A DNA stretch of 64,000 nucleotides from CAWATG01 sp963785035 (GCA_963785035.1 CAWATG010000015.1:124001-188000), one strand, 5' to 3'; positions 42,901-53,432 are shown, counted from the first letter of the stretch. Program-made: numbers and translations. The notes: generated from the letters alone by a model not told the origin.

Positions 42901-44894
42901 GAGCCGCGCTCGGAACGATCGCCCTCCTGATGGGGACAGCGTCGGCGGTATACGGAATCGCTGCGCTGGGCATGGGCTTGGTGCGTCAAGATGCGAGGCT
43001 TCTACGTCGCGGCCGACAGTTCGTTCCTGTTGTGTGTCTCGCGGCCGTGCTCGCTGTCGTGGCGATGGAGTGGGCGCTGCTCAGTCATGACTTCTCTTTG
43101 CGCTACGTCGCGCGCAATGGCTCGTTGGGCACGCCAACGTTGTTCACCATCACCGGCCTGTGGGCCTCGCTCGAGGGCTCAATCCTGCTGTGGCTCCTGA
43201 TCCTGTCGGGCTATCTGGTGGCGATGGTCCGTCGGTTTCGTACACGCGCCACGGATCCCGTGGTGGCGTGGGCGACGATCGTTGGACTCGTTGTCATCCT
43301 GTTCTTCTTTGCATTGACGCTCGGTCCGGCGAACCCATTTCGTTTGGTCAGCGGTGTTGTGCCGACCGATGGGAACGGGCCGAACCCACTGCTGGCGAAT
43401 CACCCGTTGATGGCATTTCATCCGCCGATGCTTTACCTCGGCTACACGGGCTTCACCATTCCGTTTGCGTTTGCGATCGCGGCGCTCATCACCGGTCGAG
43501 TCGGCGAGGATTGGCTCACCGATACGCGCCGCGCCACGCTCATCGCGTGGGGCTTCCTCTCCGTGGGGATCGTGCTGGGCGCATGGTGGAGTTACGAAGT
43601 CCTCGGATGGGGCGGGTTCTGGGGGTGGGATCCGGTCGAGAATGCCTCGCTTCTGCCGTGGCTCACGGGAACGGCGTTCTTGCACTCCGCCATCGTGCAG
43701 GAGCGACGCTCGATGTTGCGCGTGTGGAATCTGTCGCTGGTGATTGCAACGTTCTCACTCACCATCCTGGGAACCTTCTTGACGCGGTCGGGGATCATCA
43801 ATTCCGTCCACGCCTTCAGCGTCTCTTCGATCGGACCGTGGTTGCTCACGTTCTTTGGGTTCGTCTGCGTCGTCGGGATCGGACTCGTGTCCTGGCGCGG
43901 CGACGCGTTGCGGACGCCCGGAAGGATCGACTCGCCGATCTCGCGTGAAGCGGCATTCCTCGGTAACAACGTGCTGTTCGCCGGGTTCGCGTTCGTGGTA
44001 CTGCTCGGAACGGTTTTCCCGCTGATTTCCGAAGCGTTGACCGACGAGCAACTCTCGGTGGGTGAGCCGTATTTCGAACGCATGACGAGCCCCATCGGGC
44101 TATGCCTGCTGTTTCTGATGGCAGTCGCGCCGGCATTGCCGTGGCGAGCGGTAAGCGGCGAGGTCGTTCGTCAACGTCTCATCATGCCGTCATGGTTCGG
44201 CGCTGCCGCGTTGGTTGCTGCGGTCGTGCTCGGCGCCCGAGGCCTCGGCGCAGTGTTGGCATACGGTCTCACGGCATTCGCCGCTGCAGCAATGGTGCGC
44301 CAGGTATACATCGGGCTTCGAGCGCGCCGGTCGAGCTTCGGAGAAGCTGTGCCCGTCGCGTTCGTGCGAATGGTTCGATCCAACCCGCGGCTCTATGGCG
44401 GACTGTGCGTCCATGCAGGAGTGGTGTTGATCGCACTGGTGTTCGCAGCGTCGGCGACATCGGGCACCAAGCAACAACTCCGGCTCGCGCGAGGTGAGAC
44501 CGCAAGTGTCGCCGGCTACAGGTTCACCTTCGTGGACACGAATCGCTCGGAGACGCGGCAGAAGATCACCGTGTCTGCTCGTATCCGTATCCAACGGGGT
44601 GACAACGATCTCGGCACCTACGCCCCGGCCATCTCCACCTTTCCGGGGGCGATGACAGGGATCGGAACGCCATCGGTACGCACTGGGCTGCGTGAGGATG
44701 TCTACCTCACCTTGGTTTCCTCGCCGACAGAACGTGGTCGTATCACGATCGAAGTACGAATCAACCCGATGATCATCTGGTTGTGGATCGGTGGTCTTCT
44801 GATGGCGGTCGGCACGATCATTGCGGTGCTGCCGAGTATCCGTCGATCTCGCGGTCCGAGCGCCGTTGAGGTCGCCGAAGGAGTCATGTCGTGA
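42897..44894 (+). CDS. ccmF: Cytochrome c heme lyase subunit CcmF
   Basis: 665 residues from a TTG at 42897 that overlaps the ccmE stop (TTGA). About 14 helices; WWD-type heme loop WGGFWGWDPVENASLLPW near residue 240, and conserved histidines in LANHPLMAFHPPMLYLGY and ATAFLHSA-like GTAFLHSAIVQERR. A large extracytoplasmic C-terminal domain precedes the last helix. With CcmH it ligates heme to apocytochrome CxxCH. The TTG start is deduced from operon overlap; an upstream in-frame ATG lies inside ccmE. Confidence 0.94.
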   Translation: MRAALGTIALLMGTASAVYGIAALGMGLVRQDARLLRRGRQFVPVVCLAAVLAVVAMEWALLSHDFSLRYVARNGSLGTPTLFTITGLWASLEGSILLWLLILSGYLVAMVRRFRTRATDPVVAWATIVGLVVILFFFALTLGPANPFRLVSGVVPTDGNGPNPLLANHPLMAFHPPMLYLGYTGFTIPFAFAIAALITGRVGEDWLTDTRRATLIAWGFLSVGIVLGAWWSYEVLGWGGFWGWDPVENASLLPWLTGTAFLHSAIVQERRSMLRVWNLSLVIATFSLTILGTFLTRSGIINSVHAFSVSSIGPWLLTFFGFVCVVGIGLVSWRGDALRTPGRIDSPISREAAFLGNNVLFAGFAFVVLLGTVFPLISEALTDEQLSVGEPYFERMTSPIGLCLLFLMAVAPALPWRAVSGEVVRQRLIMPSWFGAAALVAAVVLGARGLGAVLAYGLTAFAAAAMVRQVYIGLRARRSSFGEAVPVAFVRMVRSNPRLYGGLCVHAGVVLIALVFAASATSGTKQQLRLARGETASVAGYRFTFVDTNRSETRQKITVSARIRIQRGDNDLGTYAPAISTFPGAMTGIGTPSVRTGLREDVYLTLVSSPTERGRITIEVRINPMIIWLWIGGLLMAVGTIIAVLPSIRRSRGPSAVEVAEGVMS

Positions 44895-45436
44895 CCGGCC
44901 ATCGCACACGTTGGACCGCACTGTTGATCGGTGTGGCGGTTGCAGCACTCGGTGTCATCTTTGCTTTGCAGGTGGACAGCGATCCGTCGGCCACCAAGAA
45001 CCAGAGCAGACTCGTAGGGACACGAGTACCGGAACTCGACCTGCCCGATCTCGCCGGCGGGCGGATCCAGCTCGCCGACTTTGTCGGTAAGACCGTCGTC
45101 GTGAACTTTTGGAACACCTGGTGTGTGCCGTGTCGTCAGGAACACGAGGCACTGGTCGCGTTCCACGCACAACACCAGGGCGCGGGGGATGTCGTGCTCG
45201 TGGGGATCGTGCGTGATGACACCGAATCGGCGGTGCGGTCGTATGTCCGCGACAACGATGTCGGGTGGCTGGTCGCTCTGGATCCGGGCGACCGGGCCTC
45301 GGTCGCATTCGCGACGCGGGGTCAACCCGAAACGTATGTCGTTGGGCCCGACGGTGTCATCGTCGCTGTTCGTTTTGGCCCGAGTACGACGCGCGAGCTC
45401 AATGAGCTTGTTGCGCGAGCTGCGGGACGACTCTGA
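44891..45436 (+). CDS. ccmG: Thioredoxin-like protein CcmG/DsbE
   Basis: 181 residues. N-terminal membrane anchor (ALLIGVAVAALGVIF), then a TlpA-like thioredoxin fold with VVNFWNTWCVPCRQEH; the active pair is Cys78 and Cys81. It reduces the apocytochrome heme-binding cysteines. GTG start in a four-base overlap with ccmF. Confidence 0.92.
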   Translation: MTGHRTRWTALLIGVAVAALGVIFALQVDSDPSATKNQSRLVGTRVPELDLPDLAGGRIQLADFVGKTVVVNFWNTWCVPCRQEHEALVAFHAQHQGAGDVVLVGIVRDDTESAVRSYVRDNDVGWLVALDPGDRASVAFATRGQPETYVVGPDGVIVAVRFGPSTTRELNELVARAAGRL

Positions 45437-45940
45437 ATGACAGCGGGAGACGAAGCTGTTGTGCCAAACCGGGCGGCTTCGGCACTTCGGCGTTGGATGC
45501 CGTGGCTCGTGCTCGCCGCCGTGGTTGTCGTTGCCTTGACGATTGCTGCGTGGCCGGATCGGGGTACGCGAACCGCAGGCCAGCGTGTGGCGGCGCTCTC
45601 GCGTGAGCTGCGGTGCCCCGACTGCGAGTCCCTCTCGGTGGCGGAGAGCAATACCGCCTCGGCGCGGGCATTGCGTGTCGACATTGCAGCGCGGGTGAAA
45701 GCGGGGGAGAGCGACGGCGCAATCCGGCGGGTGTACGTGGATCGCTTTGGGCAGTCGATACTCCTGGAGCCGACGAACGACGGGCTCGGCGTCATGTTGT
45801 TCGTGCTGCCGGTGCTTGTCCTGCTGACGGGCAGCGCGGCTGTGGTCTTGGCGTTGCGCAGGTGGCAGTCAATGCAGCGTCTTCCGGCGAGCGACGAGGA
45901 CCGTGACCTCGTGCGTGGCGCACGTAGGCGCGAACCATGA
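45437..45940 (+). CDS. ccmH: Cytochrome c maturation protein CcmH (CcmL-type)
   Basis: 167 residues. A membrane helix precedes the redox motif LRCPDCESLSVAES (Cys60, Cys63), then a helical domain (ADIAARVKAGES-like IAARVKAGESDGAIRRVY) and a second membrane helix. It handles apocytochrome thiols with CcmG. ATG directly follows the ccmG stop, and its own stop overlaps the next start. Here the membrane order is helix-domain-helix. Confidence 0.9.
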   Translation: MTAGDEAVVPNRAASALRRWMPWLVLAAVVVVALTIAAWPDRGTRTAGQRVAALSRELRCPDCESLSVAESNTASARALRVDIAARVKAGESDGAIRRVYVDRFGQSILLEPTNDGLGVMLFVLPVLVLLTGSAAVVLALRRWQSMQRLPASDEDRDLVRGARRREP

Positions 45941-46791
45941 CAGGGACAACTCGACACGAGTCCGAGAGTGCCGATCTGGCATCCGAGCGCGAGTTCCTCC
46001 TCGCTTCACTGGACGACCTCGAACGTGAGCACGACGTCGGTGGTATTGACGACGCGACGTTCGAGATTCTGCGTGACGACTACACCGCGCGGGCGGCGAC
46101 AGTGCTGCGCGCCATGCGCGATGGAACTCCGGTACCCGATGTCGCAAGGCGGATCTCGATGCGTCGACGCATCCTGACGATCGTAGGGATTCTCCTGTTT
46201 GCCACTGGCGCAGGTTTCGGGCTCGCGAGCGCCCTCGGCAAACGTGTGCCAGGTGGAACGATGACCGGAAACAGTCAGGTCGCTTCACGCGAGGATCGTC
46301 TGTCCGCCCTGGAAGAAGCCGCACGTGCACGTCCCGACGATGCTGGCGCGCAACTCGCCTATGCACATTCGCTCGACGTTGATCAGCAACTACTCGCTGC
46401 GTTGAAGGCCTACGACGCTGTGCTCGTCCTGGAGCCGAACAACGTGGATGCACTTGCCTCGAAGGGTTGGCTCCTCTACCGCGTTGCAGCACAGAGCACC
46501 GACAGTGGTCAGGCGATGGTGCTCGCACAGCAGGCACTCGATGCACTCGATGCCGCGGTGGGTGCCGATCCGGACAACCCGGAGGCGGCCTTCTTTCGTG
46601 GGACTGTGTTGTTTCGCGCATTCGGAGATCCGGATCGCGCGATCCCTGAGCTGCAACGGTTCCTGGTACTCGCACCCGACAGCGAGATGGGTGGCGCCGT
46701 ACGCCAGCTCCTCAGCGAGGCGGTTGCCGCCCAAGAATCTGCACGTTCGGGTGTTACCCCGACAACGACGACATCGACAACGGCTCCGTAG
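45937..46791 (+). CDS. ccmI: CcmI-like TPR protein
   Basis: 284 residues. N-terminal REFLLASLDDLEREHDVGGI resembles the start of CcmI-type proteins, then a membrane helix (ILTIVGILLFATGAGFGLAS) and TPR repeats (GAQLAYAHSLDVDQQLLAAL, NNVDALASKGWLLYRVA, NPEAAFFRGTVLFRAFGDP). A Thr-rich tail ends the protein. It presumably holds apocytochromes for the CcmFH lyase. Last gene of the operon. Confidence 0.85.
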   Translation: MTGTTRHESESADLASEREFLLASLDDLEREHDVGGIDDATFEILRDDYTARAATVLRAMRDGTPVPDVARRISMRRRILTIVGILLFATGAGFGLASALGKRVPGGTMTGNSQVASREDRLSALEEAARARPDDAGAQLAYAHSLDVDQQLLAALKAYDAVLVLEPNNVDALASKGWLLYRVAAQSTDSGQAMVLAQQALDALDAAVGADPDNPEAAFFRGTVLFRAFGDPDRAIPELQRFLVLAPDSEMGGAVRQLLSEAVAAQESARSGVTPTTTTSTTAP

Positions 46792-46910
46792 CTGTCTGGA
46801 GGCAACGCTGGCCGATCGGTCGGCTACGGTGCCGGGCGCGTATTCGACCAGCGGCGCCGGAGCTGACGCATGCGCTGTCATGAACGCAACCGGTCACGTC
46901 AGGAGCCACG

Positions 46911-47387
46911 ATGCCAAGCCTCCCCGAGTACCAGATCGATGGATCGAAGATCTATCGGGTCACCATCGCCACCGAGAAGGGCGACATCGTCGGTGACCTC
47001 GATCCGCAACTTGCTGCAAACACGGTCAACAATTTCGTCGCGCTGACCCGCCAGGGCTACTACGACGGGCTCACTTTCCACCGCGTCGTGGCGGATTTCG
47101 TGATTCAGGGCGGCTGTCCTGAGGGCACGGGCCGAGGCGGTCCTGGTTACAAGTTTGGCGACGAGCCCGTCAAGGGTGAGTACACGTTGGGAGCATGGGC
47201 GATGGCCAATGCCGGCCCGGGCACGAATGGTTCGCAGTTCTTCATCACGATTGACGACTGTCGTCGCAAACTGACGAAGGACTACAACCTTTTCGGTCAC
47301 ACCGTCTCTGGTATCGAGGTCGCGCAGAAAATACAAGAGGGCGACGTGATGACCTCTGTCACGATCGAGGAGCGCGACCGCACCTGA
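46911..47387 (+). CDS. ppiA: Peptidyl-prolyl cis-trans isomerase (cyclophilin)
   Basis: 158 residues, cytoplasmic. Cyclophilin signature: TVNNFVALTRQGYYDGLTFHRVVADFVIQGG region (shown in parts FHRVVADFVIQGGCPEGTG), AMANAGPGTNGSQFFIT and NLFGHTVSGIEVAQKI. The active-site Arg (FHR) and Phe/Gln residues are present. AGGAG precedes ATG 46911. It is a single gene after the ccm operon and convergent with the ABC transporter. Confidence 0.93.
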   Translation: MPSLPEYQIDGSKIYRVTIATEKGDIVGDLDPQLAANTVNNFVALTRQGYYDGLTFHRVVADFVIQGGCPEGTGRGGPGYKFGDEPVKGEYTLGAWAMANAGPGTNGSQFFITIDDCRRKLTKDYNLFGHTVSGIEVAQKIQEGDVMTSVTIEERDRT

Positions 47388-47401
47388 TCATGGCCGCCCG
47401 T

Positions 47402-48239
47402 CTATGAGGTGGCGGCTTCGTCGATGAGGCCGTAGCGACGGTGAATCCGACGCTGCAGCGCGCCGAAGACCGCCACCTCGACGACCACGCCGATTGTGAA
47501 CACGACGACCATGACAGCGAGCAGATCAACGTTGTCGTTGAACTGACGCGCGGCGTCCATGCGGGCTCCGAGTGAGACCTTGCCGGGGATCAGGACGAGC
47601 AGCTCGCCTGCCATGAGACTTCGCCACGCGAATGCCCAGCCCTGCCTCAGGCCGGAAATGTAGGTTGGCAGTGCAGCGGGCCCGATGATGTAGCGGAGGG
47701 ACTTCCATCGTTTCGCGCCGAGCACGTGGCCTGCGCGAAGCAGCAGCGGTGGGATGGTGTCGATCCCAGCGAGGAGACCATTGGCGATTGACGGCGCGGC
47801 CCCCAGCACGACAACGAAGAGAATCGCGCCTTCGCCCTGTCTGAACAGCACGATCGCAAGCGGGAACCAGGCGATCGAAGGCATCGTCTGCAAGCCGGTG
47901 ATCATCGATCCGACGGCCCGACGCAGGACCGAGCTTTGCGAGACGAGCACACCGAGGGCGGTGCCGATGAGGATCGCGAGCAGGAAGCCGGTAATGCCGC
48001 GCTGCAGTGTCAGAGCGGCTGCGCTGGTGTAGTCGCCAAGGTTGTCGACGATCTGGGAGCCGACCGTCGCCGGCGAGGCGAGGACATACTCGGGCTTCCA
48101 TCCGCTCCACACGGTGAGCTGCCAGAGCGCAACGAACAAGACGAGTGCTGCAGCCTTCGGCCAGGTCGCCCGCCATGCGCGTGTGGTCAGGCTTTGTGCC
48201 TTGGGTGCTGCGAGCTCGAGGTTGTCGAGTCCCGCGAGA

Positions 48240-48259
<20 letters not shown>
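47402..48259 (-). CDS. ABC transporter permease, sulfonate/taurine type (SsuC/TauC-like)
   Basis: 285 residues with six membrane helices. The EAA-like loop is seen as LLRAGHVLGAKRWKSLRYIIGPAALP; LQTMPSIAWFPLAIVLF is characteristic of the SsuC/TauC/NrtB family. ATG 48259 overlaps the end of the ATPase gene by 20 bases. It imports an organosulfur compound, nitrate or thiamine precursor; sulfonate is favoured by the sulfur-assimilation genes elsewhere in the window, which is inference. Confidence 0.85.
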
Positions 48260-49042
<783 letters not shown>

Positions 49043-49046
<4 letters not shown>

Positions 49047-50101
49047 GGTTTTGGAATCTCCTCGAGGTTCTTCGCCTTGAGCACCTTGTTCAGGAGTCGC
49101 AGGTCGTAGATGCCCTTCAAACTCACGGGGTCGATGATCCCGAGTGTCGCTGCGGTGCGTGCGGATCGGACAAGCGTTGAGGCGATTGGATCGTTCGTGA
49201 ACGTGACCTTCTCGAACGCTGCAGCGAGCAGTGGGGCGGCGAGCGTCTTGCCCGTGACGTTCTTGATGCCGCGGATGACCAACTGTTGCGCTCGTTTGGG
49301 TTGGCGTGCAATCAGTTGGTTGGCGGCGACCTGGCCGCGCAGGACTTGTTCCACGACGTCGGGATGCTGGGCGAGGAACTTCGTTCGTACGACGATGTGC
49401 GCGGTGACGAATTCCCCATCCGGCCAGAGTTCAGCCTCGTCGACGAGGACCTTCCCGCCGCCTTCAGTGATCAGCCGGGTTGCCCATGGTTCTGGTACCC
49501 ATGCGCCGGCGAGATCGCCCGATTGAAATGCCTGCAATGTCAGGGCGTTTTCCTGAGGAAGGACCGAGACATCACCTCCACCGGAGGTATTGGTCTTCAA
49601 GCCCTTGCTCTTCAGCCAGGAGCGCAGTGAGACATCCTGGGTGTTGCCGAGTTGCGGCGATGCAACCGACTTGCCCTTGAGGTCCGCGGCGGAGTCGATG
49701 TTCTTCTTGACGACGAGCGAGGCACCACCCGACGCCGACCCCGACACGATCCGAACGGCGGCGCCCTTCGACCTGGCCCATGCGTTGATCGTTGGGCTCG
49801 GGCCGATGTATCCGATGTCGAGAACGTCGGCGAGAAGTGCTGTGACCTCCTCGCTTCCGCTGTTGTAGGTGCTGAGTGCGAGCCGGTTCTTGCCGAGCGC
49901 CTTCTTGAAGAGTCCCGCCTCGACGCCGACAAGCGCGCTCGCATGTGTGAGGTTCGGGAAGTAACCAAGGCGGACGGTGACAGGTTTGGTGACCTTGCCT
50001 GGCGTTCGGCCTGCAAAAGCGCCCGCGGTAGCCACTGGGCCGGCAATGAGCAGTGCGGCGGTGGCGAACGCGACCAATAGGGGGACGACACGGCGAGACA
50101 T
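49043..50101 (-). CDS. ABC transporter substrate-binding protein (SsuA/TauA/NMT1-like)
   Basis: 352 residues. N-terminal signal (VVPLLVAFATAALLIAGPVA); mature fold of the NMT1/SsuA family: VRLGYFPNLTHASALVGVEAG, GYIGPSPTINAWARSKGAAV, ASPQLGNTQDVSLRSWL, GAWVPEPWATRLI. No lipobox, so it may be held by an uncleaved helix or be free. First gene of the operon, divergent from aconitase across about 280 bases. Confidence 0.9.
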
Positions 50102-50196
50102 GTTGCGAACCTCCGGGGAATGGCGACCGATACCACGACGGGTGGTGGTCAGCGGAACAAGCGGCGAGGGCGCAGAGGGCGCCTCGCTGGGTCAGC

Positions 50197-50274
50197 TCAG
50201 AGAGAGCGACAGCGCTCGTCGAAGGTTTCGCGGGTCAGCTCGCCCCAGGTGTCGTTGGTCTGGCGGTTGGCCAC
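50197..50274 (-). CDS. Possible 25-residue leader peptide before the sulfonate transporter
   Basis: GTG 50274 to TGA 50197 on the minus strand encodes VANRQTNDTWGELTRETFDE then RCRSL. It lies about 95 bases before the binding-protein start, within the 283-base divergent intergenic region. Codon use looks coding-like, but evidence is thin. A single Cys near its end is of interest only because Cys-containing leader peptides regulate sulfur genes in some actinobacteria. Confidence 0.2.
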   Translation of the reverse strand: MANRQTNDTWGELTRETFDERCRSL

Positions 50275-50384
50275 CTGGCGATGGTAAACGCCGAAACTTC
50301 AATAGACAAGCCCAAAGTTCGTCAAAACCGGGATCCGATAGCCTCAGGGCCAAGAATTTCAACCCGAGGCGCGTGGAGCTTGTG

Positions 50385-52679
50385 ATGAATGCAGTACCTA
50401 ACACCGTAGGACCAAGCACTTCGATCCAGCTTGTCGAGGAGGTCTACGGCCGTTTCGGCCCACGAGTCGAGGTTGCGCGCCGGCGTCTGGGACGCCCGCT
50501 GACCTTCGCGGAGAAGATCCTCATCGCGCACGCTGACGACCCCGAAACGGTTGGGCTCTCACGGGGCGTCGACTATGCCGACTATCGCCCGGACCGGGTC
50601 GCCATGCAGGATGCGACTGCTCAGATGGCACTCCTGCAGTTCACGACTGCAGGCTTGCCGCAGGTGGCCGTCCCGACGACCGTGCACTGCGACCACCTGA
50701 TCCAGGCACGCGTTGGAGCAAAGAGCGATCTCGCTGTGGCGGTCGACATCAATGCCGAGGTGTACGAGTTCCTCCGGACGGTATCGGCGAAATACGGGAT
50801 CGGGTTTTGGAAGCCTGGTTCAGGGATCATCCACCAGGTCGTGCTCGAACAATATGCGTTTCCAGGTGCGATGTTGATCGGGACGGACAGCCACACGCCC
50901 AACGCTGGTGGATTGGGAACCATCGCCATCGGTGTCGGTGGCGCCGATGCCGTCGACGTGATGGCCGGCTGGCCCTTCAACACGAAAGTCCCCAAGCTCA
51001 TCGGTGTGCGTCTGACCGGTGCATTGTCAGGGTGGACCTCTGCGAAGGACGTGATTCTCAAAGTCGCCGGCATCCTCACCGTCAAGGGTGGCACCGGCGC
51101 GATTGTGGAGTACTTCGGGCCCGGTGTCGCGTCGATCAGCGCGACGGGTCGCGCCACGATCTGCAACATGGGTGCCGAAATCGGCGCGACGTGTTCGTTA
51201 TTCGGTTACGACGATCGGAGCGCGCAGTATTTGCGGTCGACGAATCGTGAAGAGGTCGCTGCGTTGGCGGATCGCTTCGCCGAGCATCTCTGCAATGACC
51301 CCGCGGTCGAAGAGGATCCCGAGCGCTACTTCGACCGGGTCATCGAGATCGATCTCTCCGAACTGGAGCCACACCTCGTTGGTCCCCACACGCCTGATCT
51401 CGACCGGCCCATTTCCGAGGTGAAGGCTGCCGCGGAACGCGAGGGCTACCCGATGGAGATTTCTGCCGCGCTTGTGGGCTCGTGCACCAACTCCTCGTAT
51501 GAGGACATCGGTCGTGCCGCGCACATTGCACGGCAGGCCGCTGCTTCTGGCCTGCGGGTCAGGTCGCCGTTGATGATCACGCCGGGTTCGGAGCAGGTGC
51601 GCGCAACCATCGCCCGCGACGGTCTGCTCGCAGACCTCGAGGCGATCGGCGCGACAGTCTTGGCGAATGCCTGCGGCCCGTGTATCGGGCAGTGGCAACG
51701 CGACGATGTCGCCAAAGGTGAGATCAACACGATCGTCTCCTCGTTCAATCGCAACTTCCCAGCGCGGAACGACGGCAACAAGGAGACGCTCTCGTTCATC
51801 GGCTCGCCCGAGACGGTGGTCGCTTTGGCGCTCGGGGGTCGCCTCGACTTCGACTTCACCCGCGATGCGCTCGGCGCCCCCGACGGTACCGAGGTCCGCT
51901 TGAGCCCACCAACGGCCGATGACCTTCCGGCCAAGGGCTTCGACCCGGGAGAATCGGGTTTCGTGGCGCCTGCAGCGGATCCGTCGAAGGTGTCGGTGGT
52001 CGTCAAACCCGATTCGGAGCGCCTGCAGTTGCTGGAGCCGTTCTCCGCATGGGATGGCTCTGACTACGTAGGTCTGCGCGTCCTGCTCAAGGCCGCCGGG
52101 AAGTGCACGACCGACCACATCTCGATGGCAGGGCCGTGGTTGAAGTACCGAGGCCACCTCGAGAACATCTCGGGCAACATGTTCCTGGGCGCCAACAACG
52201 CGTTCACGCCAGGTGAGAGCGGTATCGGCATCGACGTTCGTGATGGATCCCGGGAGTCGTTGCCGGTGTTGGCCAAGGAATACCGGGCTGCCGGCATCGC
52301 GTGGGTCGCTATCGGCGACGAGAACTACGGCGAAGGTTCGTCGCGTGAGCATGCGGCGATGGAGCCAAGGTTCCAGAATGGCAAAGCGGTGATCGTGCGG
52401 TCATTTGCGCGGATTCATGAGGCGAACCTCAAGAAGCAGGGTGTGCTGGCGCTGACGTTCGCCGACCCGGCCGACTACGACAAGGTCCTGGTCGATGACA
52501 TGGTGGACATCGTCGGCCTTGGCGAGCTCGCTCCTGGCAAGCCGGTCAGGGTCGTGCTCCATCATGTATCGGGCGCCGCTGATGAGGTCATGACCACCCA
52601 CACCATGAGCGACGAGCACATCGCCTGGTTCCGGGCCGGCTCTGCCTTGAATGTCCTGCGCCGACAAGAGCCAGCCTGA
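50385..52679 (+). CDS. acn: Aconitate hydratase, mitochondrial-like type
   Basis: 764 residues. The [4Fe-4S] ligands are Cys367 (VGSCTNSSYEDIG), Cys430 and Cys433 (NACGPCIGQW). LIGTDSHTPNAGGLGTIAIG and the swivel-domain WVAIGDENYGEGSSREHAAM place it in the mitochondrial-type subgroup rather than AcnA or AcnB. It interconverts citrate and isocitrate. ATG 50385 follows GGAGC and starts the family homology; the frame is open 136 codons upstream, but that overlaps the divergent transporter gene. Confidence 0.96.
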   Translation: MNAVPNTVGPSTSIQLVEEVYGRFGPRVEVARRRLGRPLTFAEKILIAHADDPETVGLSRGVDYADYRPDRVAMQDATAQMALLQFTTAGLPQVAVPTTVHCDHLIQARVGAKSDLAVAVDINAEVYEFLRTVSAKYGIGFWKPGSGIIHQVVLEQYAFPGAMLIGTDSHTPNAGGLGTIAIGVGGADAVDVMAGWPFNTKVPKLIGVRLTGALSGWTSAKDVILKVAGILTVKGGTGAIVEYFGPGVASISATGRATICNMGAEIGATCSLFGYDDRSAQYLRSTNREEVAALADRFAEHLCNDPAVEEDPERYFDRVIEIDLSELEPHLVGPHTPDLDRPISEVKAAAEREGYPMEISAALVGSCTNSSYEDIGRAAHIARQAAASGLRVRSPLMITPGSEQVRATIARDGLLADLEAIGATVLANACGPCIGQWQRDDVAKGEINTIVSSFNRNFPARNDGNKETLSFIGSPETVVALALGGRLDFDFTRDALGAPDGTEVRLSPPTADDLPAKGFDPGESGFVAPAADPSKVSVVVKPDSERLQLLEPFSAWDGSDYVGLRVLLKAAGKCTTDHISMAGPWLKYRGHLENISGNMFLGANNAFTPGESGIGIDVRDGSRESLPVLAKEYRAAGIAWVAIGDENYGEGSSREHAAMEPRFQNGKAVIVRSFARIHEANLKKQGVLALTFADPADYDKVLVDDMVDIVGLGELAPGKPVRVVLHHVSGAADEVMTTHTMSDEHIAWFRAGSALNVLRRQEPA

Positions 52680-52705
52680 TCCATCGAATCGCCACTCCGA
52701 TGTGG

Positions 52706-52748
52706 CCGGGGGGTGACGCCGCAAAGTTTGGCCCCCGGTATTTCTTTC
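52706..52748 (+). terminator. Probable intrinsic terminator of aconitase
   Basis: CCGGGGGG at 52706-52713 can pair with CCCCCGG at 52732-52738 across an 18-base loop, followed by TATTTCTTTC. Long loop but a strong stem and T-rich tail, right after the aconitase stop. Confidence 0.5.
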
Positions 52749-52763
52749 TGCGGGGACTGGACT

Positions 52764-52776
52764 TATTATGGGGTCC
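52764..52776 (+). promoter_or_regulatory. -10 element for a leaderless nfu transcript
   Basis: TATTAT at 52764-52769 is followed by seven bases and then ATG 52777, the spacing of actinobacterial leaderless promoters. No Shine-Dalgarno suits this ATG better than the alternative ATG 52768. Confidence 0.5.
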
Positions 52777-53406
52777 ATGACGAACGACACGCAGCAGGAT
52801 TCCCTCGTAGCGATCTCTCCGAACGCCCGGGTCAAGATTCTCGAGGTGCGCGCGGCGGAGCCCAACCCCGATGAATTGGCCCTCTGGCTGGAGATCAGCG
52901 GCGAGCAGGCAGGTTCCTACACTTACGACCTCTACTTCCAAAAGGTCGCTGAGGCCAGCGAGCATGACGTGACGCAGCATTTCGACGGTCTCGACCTGGT
53001 GCTCAAGGCCGACAGCGTCGACCGTCTGCGCGGTGCGACGCTGGACTTCACGGCGAACGGCATGGTCATGCAGAACCCCAACCGGCCTGCTGAGCCACCG
53101 GCGCCGACGGTCTCGATCGAGCAGATGGGGGATCTTTCCAGTGACGTTGCGCAGCGTGTCATGCGCGTCCTCACCGAGCAGATCAATCCCTCGATCGCCT
53201 CACATGGTGGTGTCGCGACCCTGATGGGCGTTGACGGCACCAAGGCCTACGTGACGATGGGCGGCGGCTGCCAGGGTTGCGCCATGTCCCAGATGACGTT
53301 GCGTCAGGGGATTGAGGCGTCCATCCTCGATGCGGTTCCTGAGATCACCGAGGTCATCGACGTCACCGACCACGCGGTCGGGGCGACGCCGTACTACTCG
53401 TCGTAG
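52777..53406 (+). CDS. nfuA: NfuA-like iron-sulfur scaffold/carrier protein
   Basis: 209 residues. The N-terminal half is a degenerate A-type (HesB-like) domain (VKILEVRAAEPNPDELALWL, SYTYDLYFQKV) without its cysteines. The C-terminal NifU domain (INPSIASHGGVATLMGV) contains the cluster-binding CxxC in GGGCQGCAMSQMTLRQGIE. This two-domain build is that of NfuA, which carries [4Fe-4S] clusters to targets such as aconitase, encoded just upstream. Start 52777 is favoured by the -10 element; 52768 remains possible. Confidence 0.88.
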   Translation: MTNDTQQDSLVAISPNARVKILEVRAAEPNPDELALWLEISGEQAGSYTYDLYFQKVAEASEHDVTQHFDGLDLVLKADSVDRLRGATLDFTANGMVMQNPNRPAEPPAPTVSIEQMGDLSSDVAQRVMRVLTEQINPSIASHGGVATLMGVDGTKAYVTMGGGCQGCAMSQMTLRQGIEASILDAVPEITEVIDVTDHAVGATPYYSS

Positions 53407-53432
53407 CGTTGGTGCAGCCGAAGCGGTAGCGG

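Noticed and set aside
50102..50384. SAM riboswitch before the sulfonate transporter
   Set aside because: I could not fit the conserved core helices of any SAM riboswitch class to the sequence.
49977..50384. 136-codon N-terminal extension of aconitase
   Set aside because: It overlaps the divergent transporter gene, has no family similarity, and ATG 50385 has a ribosome site.
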